From NCBI RefSeq assembly GCF_021404465.1, contig NZ_JABFTT010000005.1:248001-312000 (forward strand): a stretch of 64,000 nucleotides of DNA, given 5' to 3'. The notes beneath the pieces were generated by a model that was not told the DNA's origin, did no database searches, and worked only from the letters and a program-made list of their open reading frames with translations. The stretch is from Billgrantia zhangzhouensis (GTDB lineage: Bacteria > Pseudomonadota > Gammaproteobacteria > Pseudomonadales > Halomonadaceae). The first letter of the stretch is position 1, and each line of letters begins with the position of its first letter. Both the position numbers and the translations under genes were made by a program. Positions 1 through 8,325 of the stretch are shown piece by piece.

Positions 1-2
1 GG

Positions 3-698
3 CACTACCTGGAAGGCGTTCGCACGCTGTGCGACGAGTTCGGCTGCCTGTTGATCCTCGACGAAGTGCTGACCGGCGTCGGCCGTACCGGCGCCTGGTT
101 CGCCTACCAGCACTACGGCGTGACACCCGACCTGCTGGCCACCGCCAAGGGGCTCGGTGCTGGCTACTACCCGGTGGGGGCAATGCTCTCGCGTGCCGAC
201 ATCGTCGAGACGGTCATGGCCGCGGGCGGCTTCCAGCACGGCCATACCTATGCCGGCAACCCGCTGGCCTGCGCTACCGGACTGGCAGTTATCGATGCCA
301 TGCAGCGCGAGCACGTGCTCGACAACGTGGCGGCCCGCGGCCGCGAATTGAAGGAGGGACTGCAGGCGCTCAAGGCTCTCTTTCCCTGGGTCGGCGACGT
401 GCGCGGCCTGGGGCTGCTATGGGGCGTGGAGCTGGTCGCCGATGCCGATACCAAGACGCCCTTCCCCGCCGAGCAGAACCGCTTCGCCCGCCTCACGGCG
501 CTGGCCAGGGAGGAAGGACTGCTGATCTATCCGCGGCGCACGCTGAATGGCATAGCCGGCGATCACTTCCTAGCCACCCCGCCGCTGACCATCGACGCCG
601 CCGACACCGCCGAGCTGCTCACCCGGCTCGAGCGCGCCATGCAGCGCTTCGACCGCGAGGTGGACGCCGCGACGCCGATGAACGCAACGACCCTCTGA
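3..698 (+). CDS. class III (omega-type) aminotransferase, C-terminal part
   Basis: The reading frame is open from base 3, so the N-terminus lies outside the window; 231 residues are visible. It is a PLP-dependent fold-type I class III aminotransferase. The cofactor-binding Asp sits in LILDEVLTGVGRTG and the PLP-anchoring Lys in ATAKGLGAGYYPVG, followed by the HGHTYAGNPLAC block typical of the family. Class III enzymes move amino groups from omega- or beta-amino acids and diamines to a keto acid. It is the first visible gene of a run with CoA-transferase subunits, an M20 amidohydrolase and a thiolase, all on the plus strand with tiny gaps. That context suggests it converts a beta- or omega-amino acid into a 3-oxo acid. 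The exact substrate cannot be read from sequence. Confidence 0.9.
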   Translation, partial: HYLEGVRTLCDEFGCLLILDEVLTGVGRTGAWFAYQHYGVTPDLLATAKGLGAGYYPVGAMLSRADIVETVMAAGGFQHGHTYAGNPLACATGLAVIDAMQREHVLDNVAARGRELKEGLQALKALFPWVGDVRGLGLLWGVELVADADTKTPFPAEQNRFARLTALAREEGLLIYPRRTLNGIAGDHFLATPPLTIDAADTAELLTRLERAMQRFDREVDAATPMNATTL

Positions 699-722
699 CC
701 GCCGGATGGAAAAGACACCCAC

Positions 723-1424
723 ATGACGCTTCTCAATCGCAAACATCGCACCATCGACGAGGCCATCGCGGCTATTCCGCACGGCGCCTCGATCATGGTC
801 GGCGGCTTCGGCTCGCCGGGCACGCCCTTCGCCCTGATCGACGAGCTGCTGGCCCAGGGCCAGCGCGACCTCACCCTGATCAAGAACGACGCCAATGAGC
901 CGGGCATCGGCGTCGGCAAGCTGATCGCGGCCGGTCGGGTGCACCGGCTGATTACCTCGCACATCGGCCTCAACCGCGACGCCATCGCGGCGATGAACCG
1001 CGGTGAGCTGGAAGTCGAGCTCTTCCCCCAGGGGCTTCTCGCCGAGAAGATCCGCAGCGCCGGCGCCGGCCACCACGCCTTCATCACCGATATCGGCCAG
1101 GGCACCGAGATCGCCGGCAAGCGCCGCGAAATCGAGCTGGATGGCCGCACCTGGGGCATCGAGCCGGCGTTGTATTCCGACTTCGCGCTGGTCCACGCCG
1201 AGCGCGCCGACCGCTACGGCAACCTGATTTATCGCGCCACGGCCAGCAACTTCAACCCGTTGATGGCCATGGCCGCCAATACCGTCATCGCCCAGACCTA
1301 CCGGGTCGATGAGCCCGGCAGCCTGCCGCCCGAAGCGATCCACACACCCTGCGCCTTCGTCAGCCAGGTGGTGGAGGTCGCCCGCGATACCAGCGAACAG
1401 GGGAGGCGCGCCCATGTCGGCTGA
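723..1424 (+). CDS. 3-oxoacid CoA-transferase, subunit A
   Basis: This 233-residue protein is the A subunit of a heterodimeric family I CoA transferase (AtoD, PcaI, ScoA group). The signature MVGGFGSPGTP near residue 25 is the glycine-rich CoA-transferase motif. The family moves CoA between an acyl-CoA donor and a 3-oxo acid via a glutamyl-CoA intermediate on the B subunit. The stop overlaps the start of the B subunit by 11 bases, so the two are translationally coupled. With the thiolase two genes downstream it makes a 3-oxoacid activation and cleavage module. Whether the acceptor is acetoacetate, 3-oxoadipate or a 6-carbon 3-oxo acid carrying an amide is open. Confidence 0.92.
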   Translation: MTLLNRKHRTIDEAIAAIPHGASIMVGGFGSPGTPFALIDELLAQGQRDLTLIKNDANEPGIGVGKLIAAGRVHRLITSHIGLNRDAIAAMNRGELEVELFPQGLLAEKIRSAGAGHHAFITDIGQGTEIAGKRREIELDGRTWGIEPALYSDFALVHAERADRYGNLIYRATASNFNPLMAMAANTVIAQTYRVDEPGSLPPEAIHTPCAFVSQVVEVARDTSEQGRRAHVG

Positions 1425-2067
1425 CCAGCAACGCATTCTCGCCCGCGCCGCCCGGGAAGTGACGGCAGGCCAGATCGTCAACCTCGGCATCGGCCTGCCC
1501 ACGCAGCTGTTCCACTACTTACCCGACGAGATGGAGGTACTGGTGCACTCCGAGAACGGCGTGCTGGGCTGTCGCCCGCGCCACGCCGATGAAGCGCCGG
1601 ATTGGGACCTGATCGACTCCGGCGGTGCCTACATCGCCACCCGCCCCGGCGCCAGCGTATTCGACAGCGCCATGTCCTTCGCCATGATCCGCCGCAGCCG
1701 CGTGGACGTCACCTTCATGGGCGCCTTCGAGGTGGATGAACTAGGCAACCTGGCCAACTGGAAGATCCCCGGCAAGTTCTCGCCGGGCATCGGCGGCGCC
1801 ATGGAGCTGGCGCAGAAGGTCAAGCGCCTAGTGATCCTCTGCTCGCACAACGACAAGCACGGCAACCCCAAGATACTCGAGCGCTGCCGCCTGCCGCTCA
1901 CCGCCGAGCGCTGCGTGTCACGCATCGTCACCGACAAGGCGGTGATGGACGTCACGCCGCAGGGGCTCGCCGTGGTGGACATCGCCGAAGGGCTGAGCGT
2001 GAGTGAGCTGCGCGAAGCCACCGAAGCCGAACTGATCGTCGACAAGCGTCGACTGGGGAGATTCTGA
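1414..2067 (+). CDS. 3-oxoacid CoA-transferase, subunit B
   Basis: The B subunit of the CoA transferase, 217 residues. The start at 1414 was chosen because it follows GGAGGCGC, and the protein then begins like other B subunits (MSADQQRILARAAREVTAGQ). The catalytic glutamate lies in the conserved HSENGVLG motif, and GGAYIATRPGASVFDSA follows as in AtoA, PcaJ and ScoB. It acts as a complex with the A subunit encoded just upstream. The next gene starts on the last base of its stop codon, so the operon is tightly packed. Confidence 0.92.
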   Translation: MSADQQRILARAAREVTAGQIVNLGIGLPTQLFHYLPDEMEVLVHSENGVLGCRPRHADEAPDWDLIDSGGAYIATRPGASVFDSAMSFAMIRRSRVDVTFMGAFEVDELGNLANWKIPGKFSPGIGGAMELAQKVKRLVILCSHNDKHGNPKILERCRLPLTAERCVSRIVTDKAVMDVTPQGLAVVDIAEGLSVSELREATEAELIVDKRRLGRF

Positions 2068-3350
2068 TGCTGAGCGCCATCGAGAAACGCATCGTCGCGC
2101 GCTGCGAAGCACTGATGGACGACACCCTGGCGCTGACCTGCGACCTGGTGCGCGGCTACAGCGTGCTGGGCGAGGAACACGACGCACTCAAGACCATGGA
2201 AGGCTGGTTCGAACGCCTCGAGCTGCCGGTCACCCGGGTACCGCTGGATGCCCTGGGCTTTGCCGACCACCCCCATCGAGCTCCCGTCGGATGGGACTGC
2301 ACGGGACGCTACAACCTGGTGGCCCAGCTCAACGCCGACACCCCGGGACCGCACCTGGTGTTCAACGGCCACCTCGACGTGGTGCCGGCCGAGCCCCACG
2401 ACATGTGGACCCGCCCACCCTGGGAGCCCTGGGAGAAGGACGGCTGGCTCTATGGTCGCGGCGCCGGCGACATGAAGGCAGGTATCGCCGCCATGACCCT
2501 GGCCGTACAGGCGGTGCGCGAGGCCGGGGTCACCATCGACTTCCCGCTGACCCTGCAGACAGTGATCGAGGAGGAGTGCACCGGCAACGGCACCCTGGCC
2601 TGCCTGCACCAGGGCTACAGCGGCGACTTCGTGCTGATCCCCGAGCCCTTCGGCGCCCAGATCTATGCCGGCCAGGTCGGTGTGCTGTGGTTCCGCATGC
2701 GCCTGGACGGCGTGCCGGCCCACGTGCTCGACACCCGTGCCGGGCGCAACGCCATCGAGACCCTGGTCGAGTATCTGCCCACCTTCAAGGCGCTGGAGGC
2801 CGAGATTAACGGCCTGCCGCGCCAGGCACCCTACGACGCCCTCGACAGTCCCTTCAACCTCAGCATCGGCAAGATCGAGGGGGGCAACTGGGCCTCCAGC
2901 GTGCCCGCCCATGCCATCCTCGAGGGGCGCGTGGGCTTCCCGCCGGGCATGACGCCCGACGAGGTAATGGAGCGCGTGCGGCAGTGCATCGCGGCGCACC
3001 ACGCCGAGCTTGCCGATGGCAGCCCCGCGCCCCGGGTGGAATTCCACGGTTTCCGCTCCGAAGGCCACTTGGTCGACCTCGAGGCACCGGGCATCGCCCT
3101 GCTCTCGCGCTGCCATCAGGATCTGCTCGGCGAGCCGCCAGCCACCTACCTCTCTACCTGCACCACCGACCTGCGCGCCTTCCATGTCAGCGGGCGAATC
3201 AACGGCACCTGCTACGGGCCGGTCGCCCAGCGCATCCATGGTGTCGACGAGTGCGTGGAGATCGACTCGATTCGTCACGTGCTGACAACCTACGCGCTGT
3301 TCATCCATCGCTGGGCGGAGATGGCCAGACACGCAGGAGAACGTTCATGA
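2067..3350 (+). CDS. M20-family metallo-amidohydrolase (ArgE/DapE-like deacylase)
   Basis: This 427-residue protein belongs to the M20 peptidase/deacylase family (ArgE, DapE, carboxypeptidase G2). The di-zinc site is visible: His in FNGHLDVVP, the bridging Asp in GRGAGDMKAG, the general-base Glu pair in TVIEEECTGNG, Glu in LIPEPFG and a C-terminal His in QRIHGVDE. Family members hydrolyse amide bonds of N-acyl amino acids or short peptides in the cytoplasm. The dimerisation domain is present in the middle third. Its place between a CoA transferase and a thiolase is unusual and suggests removal of an N-acyl group from a catabolic intermediate, for example an N-acetylated omega-amino acid. The substrate is inference. 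Confidence 0.88.
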   Translation: MLSAIEKRIVARCEALMDDTLALTCDLVRGYSVLGEEHDALKTMEGWFERLELPVTRVPLDALGFADHPHRAPVGWDCTGRYNLVAQLNADTPGPHLVFNGHLDVVPAEPHDMWTRPPWEPWEKDGWLYGRGAGDMKAGIAAMTLAVQAVREAGVTIDFPLTLQTVIEEECTGNGTLACLHQGYSGDFVLIPEPFGAQIYAGQVGVLWFRMRLDGVPAHVLDTRAGRNAIETLVEYLPTFKALEAEINGLPRQAPYDALDSPFNLSIGKIEGGNWASSVPAHAILEGRVGFPPGMTPDEVMERVRQCIAAHHAELADGSPAPRVEFHGFRSEGHLVDLEAPGIALLSRCHQDLLGEPPATYLSTCTTDLRAFHVSGRINGTCYGPVAQRIHGVDECVEIDSIRHVLTTYALFIHRWAEMARHAGERS

Positions 3351-4540
3351 AGGAAGCGTATCTCATCGACTATGCCCGCAGTGCCTTCACCCGCGCTCAC
3401 CCGCGCAAGCCGGAGGTGGACGGCTGGGCCGACACCCGTGGCGACGTCCTGCTAGCCGAGGTGATCGACGCCCTGCTAGAGCGCACCAGCCTCGACCCAC
3501 AGGCGGTAGAGGATCTCAGCATCGGCTGTGCGCTGCCGGTCAAGGAGCAGTGGAGCTTCGGCGGCCGCTACCCACTGTGGCTGTCACAGCGGCTCGGCCC
3601 ACATGGCCGCGCGTGTGCCAGCCGACAGATCGACCAGCAGTGCGGCTCGGGGCTGGCCGCCCTGCGCTGCGCCGTTCGTGAAATCCAGGCCGGCGCAGCG
3701 GAAGTGGCCGTGGCGGGCGGCTTCGAGAACATGACCCGCGTGCCAATGGGGCCCGTGCTGTTCAAGGAAGGCGTACTGACCACCCCCGGTACCCTGCAGA
3801 ACGCTCCCTGGCTCGAACTCGGCGTGGCGCTGAACATGGGGCTCACCGCCGAGCGCCTGGCGGAGTCGGCCGACATCGCACGTAACGAGATGGATGAGTT
3901 CGCCCTCGAATCCCACCAACGCGCGGCCCGCGCCGACGCCGAGGGCTACTTCGAAAGCGAGCGCCTGGCACTGGCCAACCCCGCCGGTGAAACGATGGCG
4001 CGCGACGCCAATATTCGGGCCGACACCAGCGCGGAACGGCTCGCCGGGCTCGACCCGGTGTTTCTCGAAGGCGGCCGGGTCACCGCCGGCAACAGCTCGC
4101 CGCTGACCTCGGGCGCCGCCGCCACGCTGCTGATGTCGGCCGCTGCTATCGAGCGTCATGGTGCCAAGCCGTTGGCCCGCATCGTGGCATTCGCCGACGT
4201 GGGCGTGGCCCCGGAATACATGGGCGCCGGAGCCGCTGCGGCCGCCCAGCAGGCACTGGCCCAGGCCGGCCTGCGCCCGGAGCAGATCGACGCCTGGGAG
4301 ATCAACGAGGCGTTCGCCGCCGTGCCGCTGCACGCCATGCATCAGCTCGGGCTCGATCCCGTCAAGGTCAACGTCTGGGGCGGCGCCCTGGCACTGGGCC
4401 ACCCGCTGGGCGCCACCGGCATACGCCTGGCCGGCACTCTCGCCCGGGTGCTCGCCTTCCGCGGCGGCCGCTACGGCTGCGCCACCGCCTGTGTGGGCGG
4501 CGGGCAGGGTATCGCCGTGGTGATCGAAAGCTGCCTATGA
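3347..4540 (+). CDS. thiolase (acetyl-CoA acyltransferase)
   Basis: A 397-residue thiolase starting at an ATG that overlaps the previous stop by four bases. The nucleophilic Cys is residue 99 in QQCGSGL. NEAFAAVPL, GGALALGHPLGATG (catalytic His) and TACVGGGQG (second catalytic Cys) complete the active site. Thiolases either cleave 3-oxoacyl-CoA with free CoA or condense acetyl-CoA units. Next to a 3-oxoacid CoA transferase, the cleaving direction is expected: 3-oxoacyl-CoA to acetyl-CoA plus a shortened acyl-CoA. It closes the enzymatic part of the operon; the ABC importer follows after about 40 bases. Confidence 0.92.
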   Translation: MKEAYLIDYARSAFTRAHPRKPEVDGWADTRGDVLLAEVIDALLERTSLDPQAVEDLSIGCALPVKEQWSFGGRYPLWLSQRLGPHGRACASRQIDQQCGSGLAALRCAVREIQAGAAEVAVAGGFENMTRVPMGPVLFKEGVLTTPGTLQNAPWLELGVALNMGLTAERLAESADIARNEMDEFALESHQRAARADAEGYFESERLALANPAGETMARDANIRADTSAERLAGLDPVFLEGGRVTAGNSSPLTSGAAATLLMSAAAIERHGAKPLARIVAFADVGVAPEYMGAGAAAAAQQALAQAGLRPEQIDAWEINEAFAAVPLHAMHQLGLDPVKVNVWGGALALGHPLGATGIRLAGTLARVLAFRGGRYGCATACVGGGQGIAVVIESCL

Positions 4541-4577
4541 AGCGCTGCGCCGAAACGAACAACAACGGGATTCGACC

Positions 4578-5231
4578 ATGACCTCCTTTCTTCACGACCT
4601 GATCGCCACCTTTCCCGCCTTCACGCGAGCAGCGTGGATGACCCTGCAGATCACCGGCATTTCGCTCGGTCTGGCCCTCGTCATCGGGCTCATCTTCGCC
4701 CTGATGAAGGTCTCGGGACTGAAGTCGCTGGGCATCGTCTACAACGGCTATGTCGGCATCATTCGCGGCACACCGCTGATCGTGCAGATCATGTGGCTCT
4801 ATTTCGGCATCACCCACTTCGTGGTGCTCTCCGCCTTCTGGGCCGGTACCATCGCGCTGGCCATTCACAGCGGCGCCTACATCGCCGAGATCTTCCGCGG
4901 CTGCATCCAGTCGGTGGACCGCGGCCAGATGGAAGCCGCGCAGTCTCTGGGTATGAAACGCGGTCTGGCGATGCGCCGGATCATCCTGCCCCAGGCCTTC
5001 AAGCGCGCCATCCCGCCCATGGGCAACCAGTTCATCATCGGCCTCAAGGACTCCTCGCTGGTGGCCTTCATCGGCATCACCGAGATCTTCAGCCTCTCCA
5101 TGGACAACGCGGCGGTGACCTTCAAGCAGCTCGAGTTCTACACCATCGCCGGCCTCTACTACCTGGCCATGGTGGCACTGTTCACCTACGTCCTCAGCCG
5201 CCTCGAACATCGCATGGATACCGCCAAATGA
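4578..5231 (+). CDS. polar amino acid ABC transporter, permease
   Basis: A 217-residue inner-membrane permease of the His/Glu/Gln/Arg/opine type (HisMQ, GlnP). Hydrophobic segments cover roughly residues 18-42, 50-75, 85-105 and 180-205. The EAA loop that docks the ATPase is intact ([12 protein letters not shown] then [13 protein letters not shown]), and the GTPLIVQ motif is typical. Only one permease gene is present, so a homodimer is likely. Its stop overlaps the ATPase start (ATGA). Neighbouring catabolic genes imply import of the compound they degrade. Confidence 0.92.
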   Translation: MTSFLHDLIATFPAFTRAAWMTLQITGISLGLALVIGLIFALMKVSGLKSLGIVYNGYVGIIRGTPLIVQIMWLYFGITHFVVLSAFWAGTIALAIHSGAYIAEIFRGCIQSVDRGQMEAAQSLGMKRGLAMRRIILPQAFKRAIPPMGNQFIIGLKDSSLVAFIGITEIFSLSMDNAAVTFKQLEFYTIAGLYYLAMVALFTYVLSRLEHRMDTAK

Positions 5232-5950
5232 TCACCGTCAGCAACCTGCACAAGTATTTCGGCGAGCTCCACGTCCTCAAGGGCGTCGACCTCGAAGTCC
5301 GCCCTCAGGAGGTCGTGGTGCTGATCGGGGCCAGCGGCTCGGGCAAGAGCACGCTGCTGCGCTGCCTCAATTTTCTGGAGCTGAAGGACGAGGGCAGCAT
5401 CGTCATCGACGGTCAGGAGATCGACCCCGCCACCACGCCGCTGAACAAGGTGCGCGAGAACGTCGGCATGGTGTTCCAGCACTTTAATCTTTTCCCGCAC
5501 ATGACGGTGCTGGAAAACGTCATCGAGGCGCCGGTGCACGTCAAGCACATTCCCAAGGCCGAGGCCATCGAACAGGCCCGTCAGCTACTGGACAAGGTCG
5601 GGCTCAGCAACAAGGGCGACGTCTATCCGGAGAAGCTCTCCGGGGGGCAGAAACAGCGCGTGGCCATCGCCCGGGCATTGGCCATGGAGCCCTCGGCGAT
5701 GTTGTTCGACGAGCCCACCTCAGCACTCGACCCGGAGCTGGTCGGCGAGGTGCTGGAGGTGATGAAGGGACTCGCCGCCGACGGCATGACCATGGTGGTC
5801 GTCACTCACGAGATGGGCTTCGCCCGCGAAGTGGCCGACCGGGTGGTGTTCCTCGACGGCGGCACCATCGCCGAACAGGGCCCGCCCGGAACCTTCTTCA
5901 GTAACCCGCAGCACCCCAAAGCCAGGCAGTTTCTCAGCCGGGTGCTGTAA
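5228..5950 (+). CDS. polar amino acid ABC transporter, ATP-binding protein
   Basis: A 240-residue ATPase of the GlnQ/HisP type. The Walker A motif GASGSGKST is at residues 34-42. [10 protein letters not shown] is the Q-loop, [15 protein letters not shown] the ABC signature, [13 protein letters not shown] the Walker B with D-loop, and VVTHEM carries the H-loop His. Length is normal for the family. It overlaps the permease gene by four bases and is followed after 82 bases by the binding protein, giving the order permease, ATPase, binding protein. Confidence 0.95.
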   Translation: MITVSNLHKYFGELHVLKGVDLEVRPQEVVVLIGASGSGKSTLLRCLNFLELKDEGSIVIDGQEIDPATTPLNKVRENVGMVFQHFNLFPHMTVLENVIEAPVHVKHIPKAEAIEQARQLLDKVGLSNKGDVYPEKLSGGQKQRVAIARALAMEPSAMLFDEPTSALDPELVGEVLEVMKGLAADGMTMVVVTHEMGFAREVADRVVFLDGGTIAEQGPPGTFFSNPQHPKARQFLSRVL

Positions 5951-6032
5951 CAGCCGGCGGCGCCGGTATTCGATGTCGTAACGCCGGCGGCACCACCCCA
6001 ACGCAACCTGCACCGGAACAAGAGGCAAGACA

Positions 6033-6827
6033 ATGAACAAGACACTGCGCTCTCTTTTCGCCACGACTTTCTCCACTGCGCTCGCCACGACCGCCACCCT
6101 GGCCGTGGTCGCTACCGCCACGCTGCTGCCGGTGAGCGAGGCCCGCGCCGAGCAGGAGACTCTCACCTACGCAATGACCGGGCTCTATCCGCCCTTCAGC
6201 TACCGCGAGAACGGTGAACTGACCGGCTTCGACGTGGATATCGGCAGAGCCCTGGCCGAGGAGATGGGCATGACAGCCGAACCGGTGGCCAACCCCTGGC
6301 AAACTCTAATCGCCGCGCTGCGCTCCAACCGCTTCGATGCCATCATCGGCAGCATGGCAATCACCGAAGCGCGCCAGGAGCAGGTCGATTTCACCGACCC
6401 TTACTACAGCTCCGGGGCTCAGGTCTTCATCAGCGCCAACAACGGCGAATTGCACGAGGTCGAGGACATTCGCGGCAAGACCCTCGGCGTGCTGGTGGCC
6501 AGCAGCTTCGCCGATGCCGCCCGCGAGCACAGCGATGACCTGACCACCTACACCGATGACGTCACCGCCCTGCGCGACCTTACCGTTCGCGGCCGGGTGG
6601 ACGCGGTGATCACCGACCAACTGATCGGCGAGAACGCCATCCACAACGCCGATCTGCCGGTGCAGCCACTGGGCGAGCCGATCTACGTCGACGACATTGG
6701 CATCGCCGTGAACAAGGGCAACGAGGAACTGCTGGAGCGCTTGAACGAAGCGCTGGCGGCGATCAAGGCCAACGGCCGCTACGCTGAGATCAGCGAGCGA
6801 TACTTCGGTCGCGATATCTCGCAGTAA
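6033..6827 (+). CDS. amino acid ABC transporter, periplasmic substrate-binding protein
   Basis: A 264-residue family 3 extracellular solute-binding protein. A Sec signal peptide covers about residues 1-39, with a hydrophobic core and a cleavage-like SEARA followed by EQE. The mature part starts with LTYAMTGLYPPFSYRENGELTGFDVDIG, the standard opening of amino acid binding proteins, and contains MAITEARQEQVDFTDPYY. It delivers the ligand to the permease/ATPase pair. A strong stem-loop follows the gene. The ligand is probably a polar or cationic amino acid or an acylated derivative; sequence alone does not decide. Confidence 0.93.
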   Translation: MNKTLRSLFATTFSTALATTATLAVVATATLLPVSEARAEQETLTYAMTGLYPPFSYRENGELTGFDVDIGRALAEEMGMTAEPVANPWQTLIAALRSNRFDAIIGSMAITEARQEQVDFTDPYYSSGAQVFISANNGELHEVEDIRGKTLGVLVASSFADAAREHSDDLTTYTDDVTALRDLTVRGRVDAVITDQLIGENAIHNADLPVQPLGEPIYVDDIGIAVNKGNEELLERLNEALAAIKANGRYAEISERYFGRDISQ

Positions 6828-6862
6828 GCCCTCGGCTCGAAGCCCAGGCGCTCAAACGCAGC

Positions 6863-6883
6863 GGGGAGGCCATTGGCCTCCCC
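6863..6883. terminator. stem-loop after the ABC importer operon
   Basis: A perfect 9-bp inverted repeat, GGGGAGGCC and GGCCTCCCC, is separated by ATT. It sits 36 bases after the binding-protein stop and 38 bases from the convergent gene's end, so it can serve both directions. There is no clear T run, so efficiency is uncertain. Confidence 0.65.
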
Positions 6884-6920
6884 ACTCGTTCGTTCGTGGC
6901 ATTGCTCGTTGCAGTCGGAC

Positions 6921-7226
6921 TCAGGCGCAGTCCGCCGCGCCCTGACCGAACATATCGAACAGCAGTTCGCGACCCATGGCGGTCAGCACGAAGCGACCCT
7001 CCTCGTTATAGACAGCGGCCTCGCTGCTCTCCAGCACACGCTGGCAGGCACGCCACTCCTGGGAGGCTTCGCGCAGCTGACGCAGGGCGCGGTTATCGAG
7101 CCCGCGGAAAGGAATGGTGATGGTTTCCAACACATGGCCCTGCTGGTAGAGCAGGAAAGCGGCGTTCGACAGGCACTGGCGCAGGCTACGCTGGATGCCG
7201 GCATTGGGCGTGGTGTCGATCTGCAT
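6921..7226 (-). CDS. hypothetical protein, 101 residues
   Basis: A 101-residue soluble protein with no family I recognise. The start at 7226 is chosen because a strong ribosome site (GGAGG) lies just upstream; the longer open frame above it reads through GC-rich non-coding sequence. The protein is mostly helical in composition (IQRSLRQCLSNAAFLLYQQG, then WRACQRVLESSEAAVYNE) and ends AADCA. It has no signal peptide or membrane segment. It is convergent with the ABC importer and shares its terminator. A small cytoplasmic regulator or adaptor is possible, but that is a guess. Confidence 0.7.
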   Translation of the reverse strand: MQIDTTPNAGIQRSLRQCLSNAAFLLYQQGHVLETITIPFRGLDNRALRQLREASQEWRACQRVLESSEAAVYNEEGRFVLTAMGRELLFDMFGQGAADCA

Positions 7227-7771
7227 GTGCGCCTCCTCTCTCACGAGTTTTGCTGCGCTGCATATTAACACCAAAGTCGGTATCGACCAAGGTCTAACAC
7301 GAGAAGCAAATAACCCAGCGAAGACGCCGGCAAACGCAATCCGCATGGCTAGGTCAGATGGGACCGGCGATACCGCTGAAGCCAAGCAAGACGGTGGCGG
7401 CAACTGTGAAGTCACGTTGAAGTACGACGACAAGGAGCCGTCGAAGAGGAGGGAAGAAGATACGCTGGGTAGAAATGGAGGCGGCCCCGACAGCCACATC
7501 CCGGCACACGCGGCCACCACTACCGTTGCTCCCTTCCGGGCCTGGCGGGGTTTGCGGTTTAGCGTTGCGGGAGGACCGACGAGGCCACCACGACACGAAG
7601 CCTTGCGGCTTCGAACCCGGCGTTGCATCAATGGCTTGCCGAGTGCGGGTGCACTATACCAGCGGCACCGGAGGGCGGCAAGGGGCGCCAGCCCTGTGGG
7701 GAGGCAGCATATCGACTAGGGTAGGAAGAGAACGGGAAGGCAAGGAGATCGGCCCGCCCAAGAAGGCCCTC
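7227..7771. other. 545-base gene-poor spacer
   Basis: No convincing gene is visible on either strand. The stretch contains a small stem-loop, CGAAGCC-TTGC-GGCTTCG at 7596-7613, without a T run. The right part leads into a truncated reading frame at 7772. Open frames crossing the region have no recognisable domains. It probably holds the promoter of the minus-strand 101-residue protein and the debris of a deletion. Confidence 0.5.
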
Positions 7772-7897
7772 ATGAACAAGAATCCCGACCAAGGCTATAT
7801 CGCGCTGCTCGGCTGGAGCCTCAACCCCATCGAGGCCGCCGAGAATTTCGATTGCCATTATGTCGTAGTGACAACTCACCCGCCCCCAGGTACTTGA
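7772..7897 (+). pseudogene. N-terminal remnant, possibly of an ATP-grasp protein
   Basis: A short frame of 41 codons starts at ATG 7772 with an AGGAG-like site at 7743 too far away to be sure of. Its first 34 residues (GYIALLGWSLNPIEAAENFD) read like the N-terminus of a structured enzyme; from memory they resemble ATP-grasp/carboxylase-like proteins of related bacteria. After YVVVT the frame runs into TTHPPPGT and stops. The abrupt change suggests a gene cut by a deletion whose remainder is gone. It is not annotatable as a functional gene. The family suggestion is low confidence. Confidence 0.35.
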
Positions 7898-7974
7898 CTC
7901 GCATCAGGACAATGACGCGGGGCTCTGCCAGAATGGCAGTATCTCAATGTGAGGCTCGCTTCGAGGGAGTTCGA

Positions 7975-8322
7975 ATGGATTTCAAGTTATTGATGGTTTT
8001 CGTCGACCAGGACAGGACCGATACCGTTCTGACTGCCGCACGGGAAGCAGGCGCCACCGGGGCTACCATCATCAACAACGCCCAAGGCCAGGGACTCAAG
8101 CCACAGCTGACCTTCTTCGGCCTGGAATTCATGGCGTCTCGCAGCGTGATTCTCATTCTGGTGGAAGCCCGCCGTTCAGAGGGTGTACTGAACGCCGTGA
8201 GCACGGCGGGCAAGCTCGATGAGAGCCTCGATACGGGCATTGCGCTGGAAATCGAGGTGTCCAAGGCGCTGGGGCTGACGGAACACATCAAGGCCCTGAG
8301 CAAGGAGCACCCGCTCGACTGA
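7975..8322 (+). CDS. PII-like nitrogen regulatory protein
   Basis: A 115-residue protein of the PII superfamily. The start at 7975 gives the expected opening MDFKLLMVFVDQDRTDTVLTAAREAGATGAT, with a weak GAGGGAGT ribosome site upstream. GitB-like trimer-core strands are recognisable (SRSVILILVEARRSEGVLNAVSTAG and the terminal KLDESLDTGIALEIEVSKALGL). The T-loop region lacks the usual uridylylated Tyr context found in GlnB and GlnK, so it is probably a PII-like effector sensor rather than the classical nitrogen PII. No amtB or glutamine synthetase is adjacent. It converges on the antiporter gene with only three bases between stops. Confidence 0.82.
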   Translation: MDFKLLMVFVDQDRTDTVLTAAREAGATGATIINNAQGQGLKPQLTFFGLEFMASRSVILILVEARRSEGVLNAVSTAGKLDESLDTGIALEIEVSKALGLTEHIKALSKEHPLD

Positions 8323-8325
8323 GCG

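Noticed and set aside
1629..3332. 567-codon minus-strand frame across the catabolic operon
   Set aside because: Antisense to the M20 and CoA-transferase genes, both of which have full catalytic motifs.
7354..7631. Val-rich stretch on the minus strand (ATVVVAACAG) that could be a leader peptide
   Set aside because: No terminator/antiterminator pair, no branched-chain amino acid gene downstream and no ribosome site.
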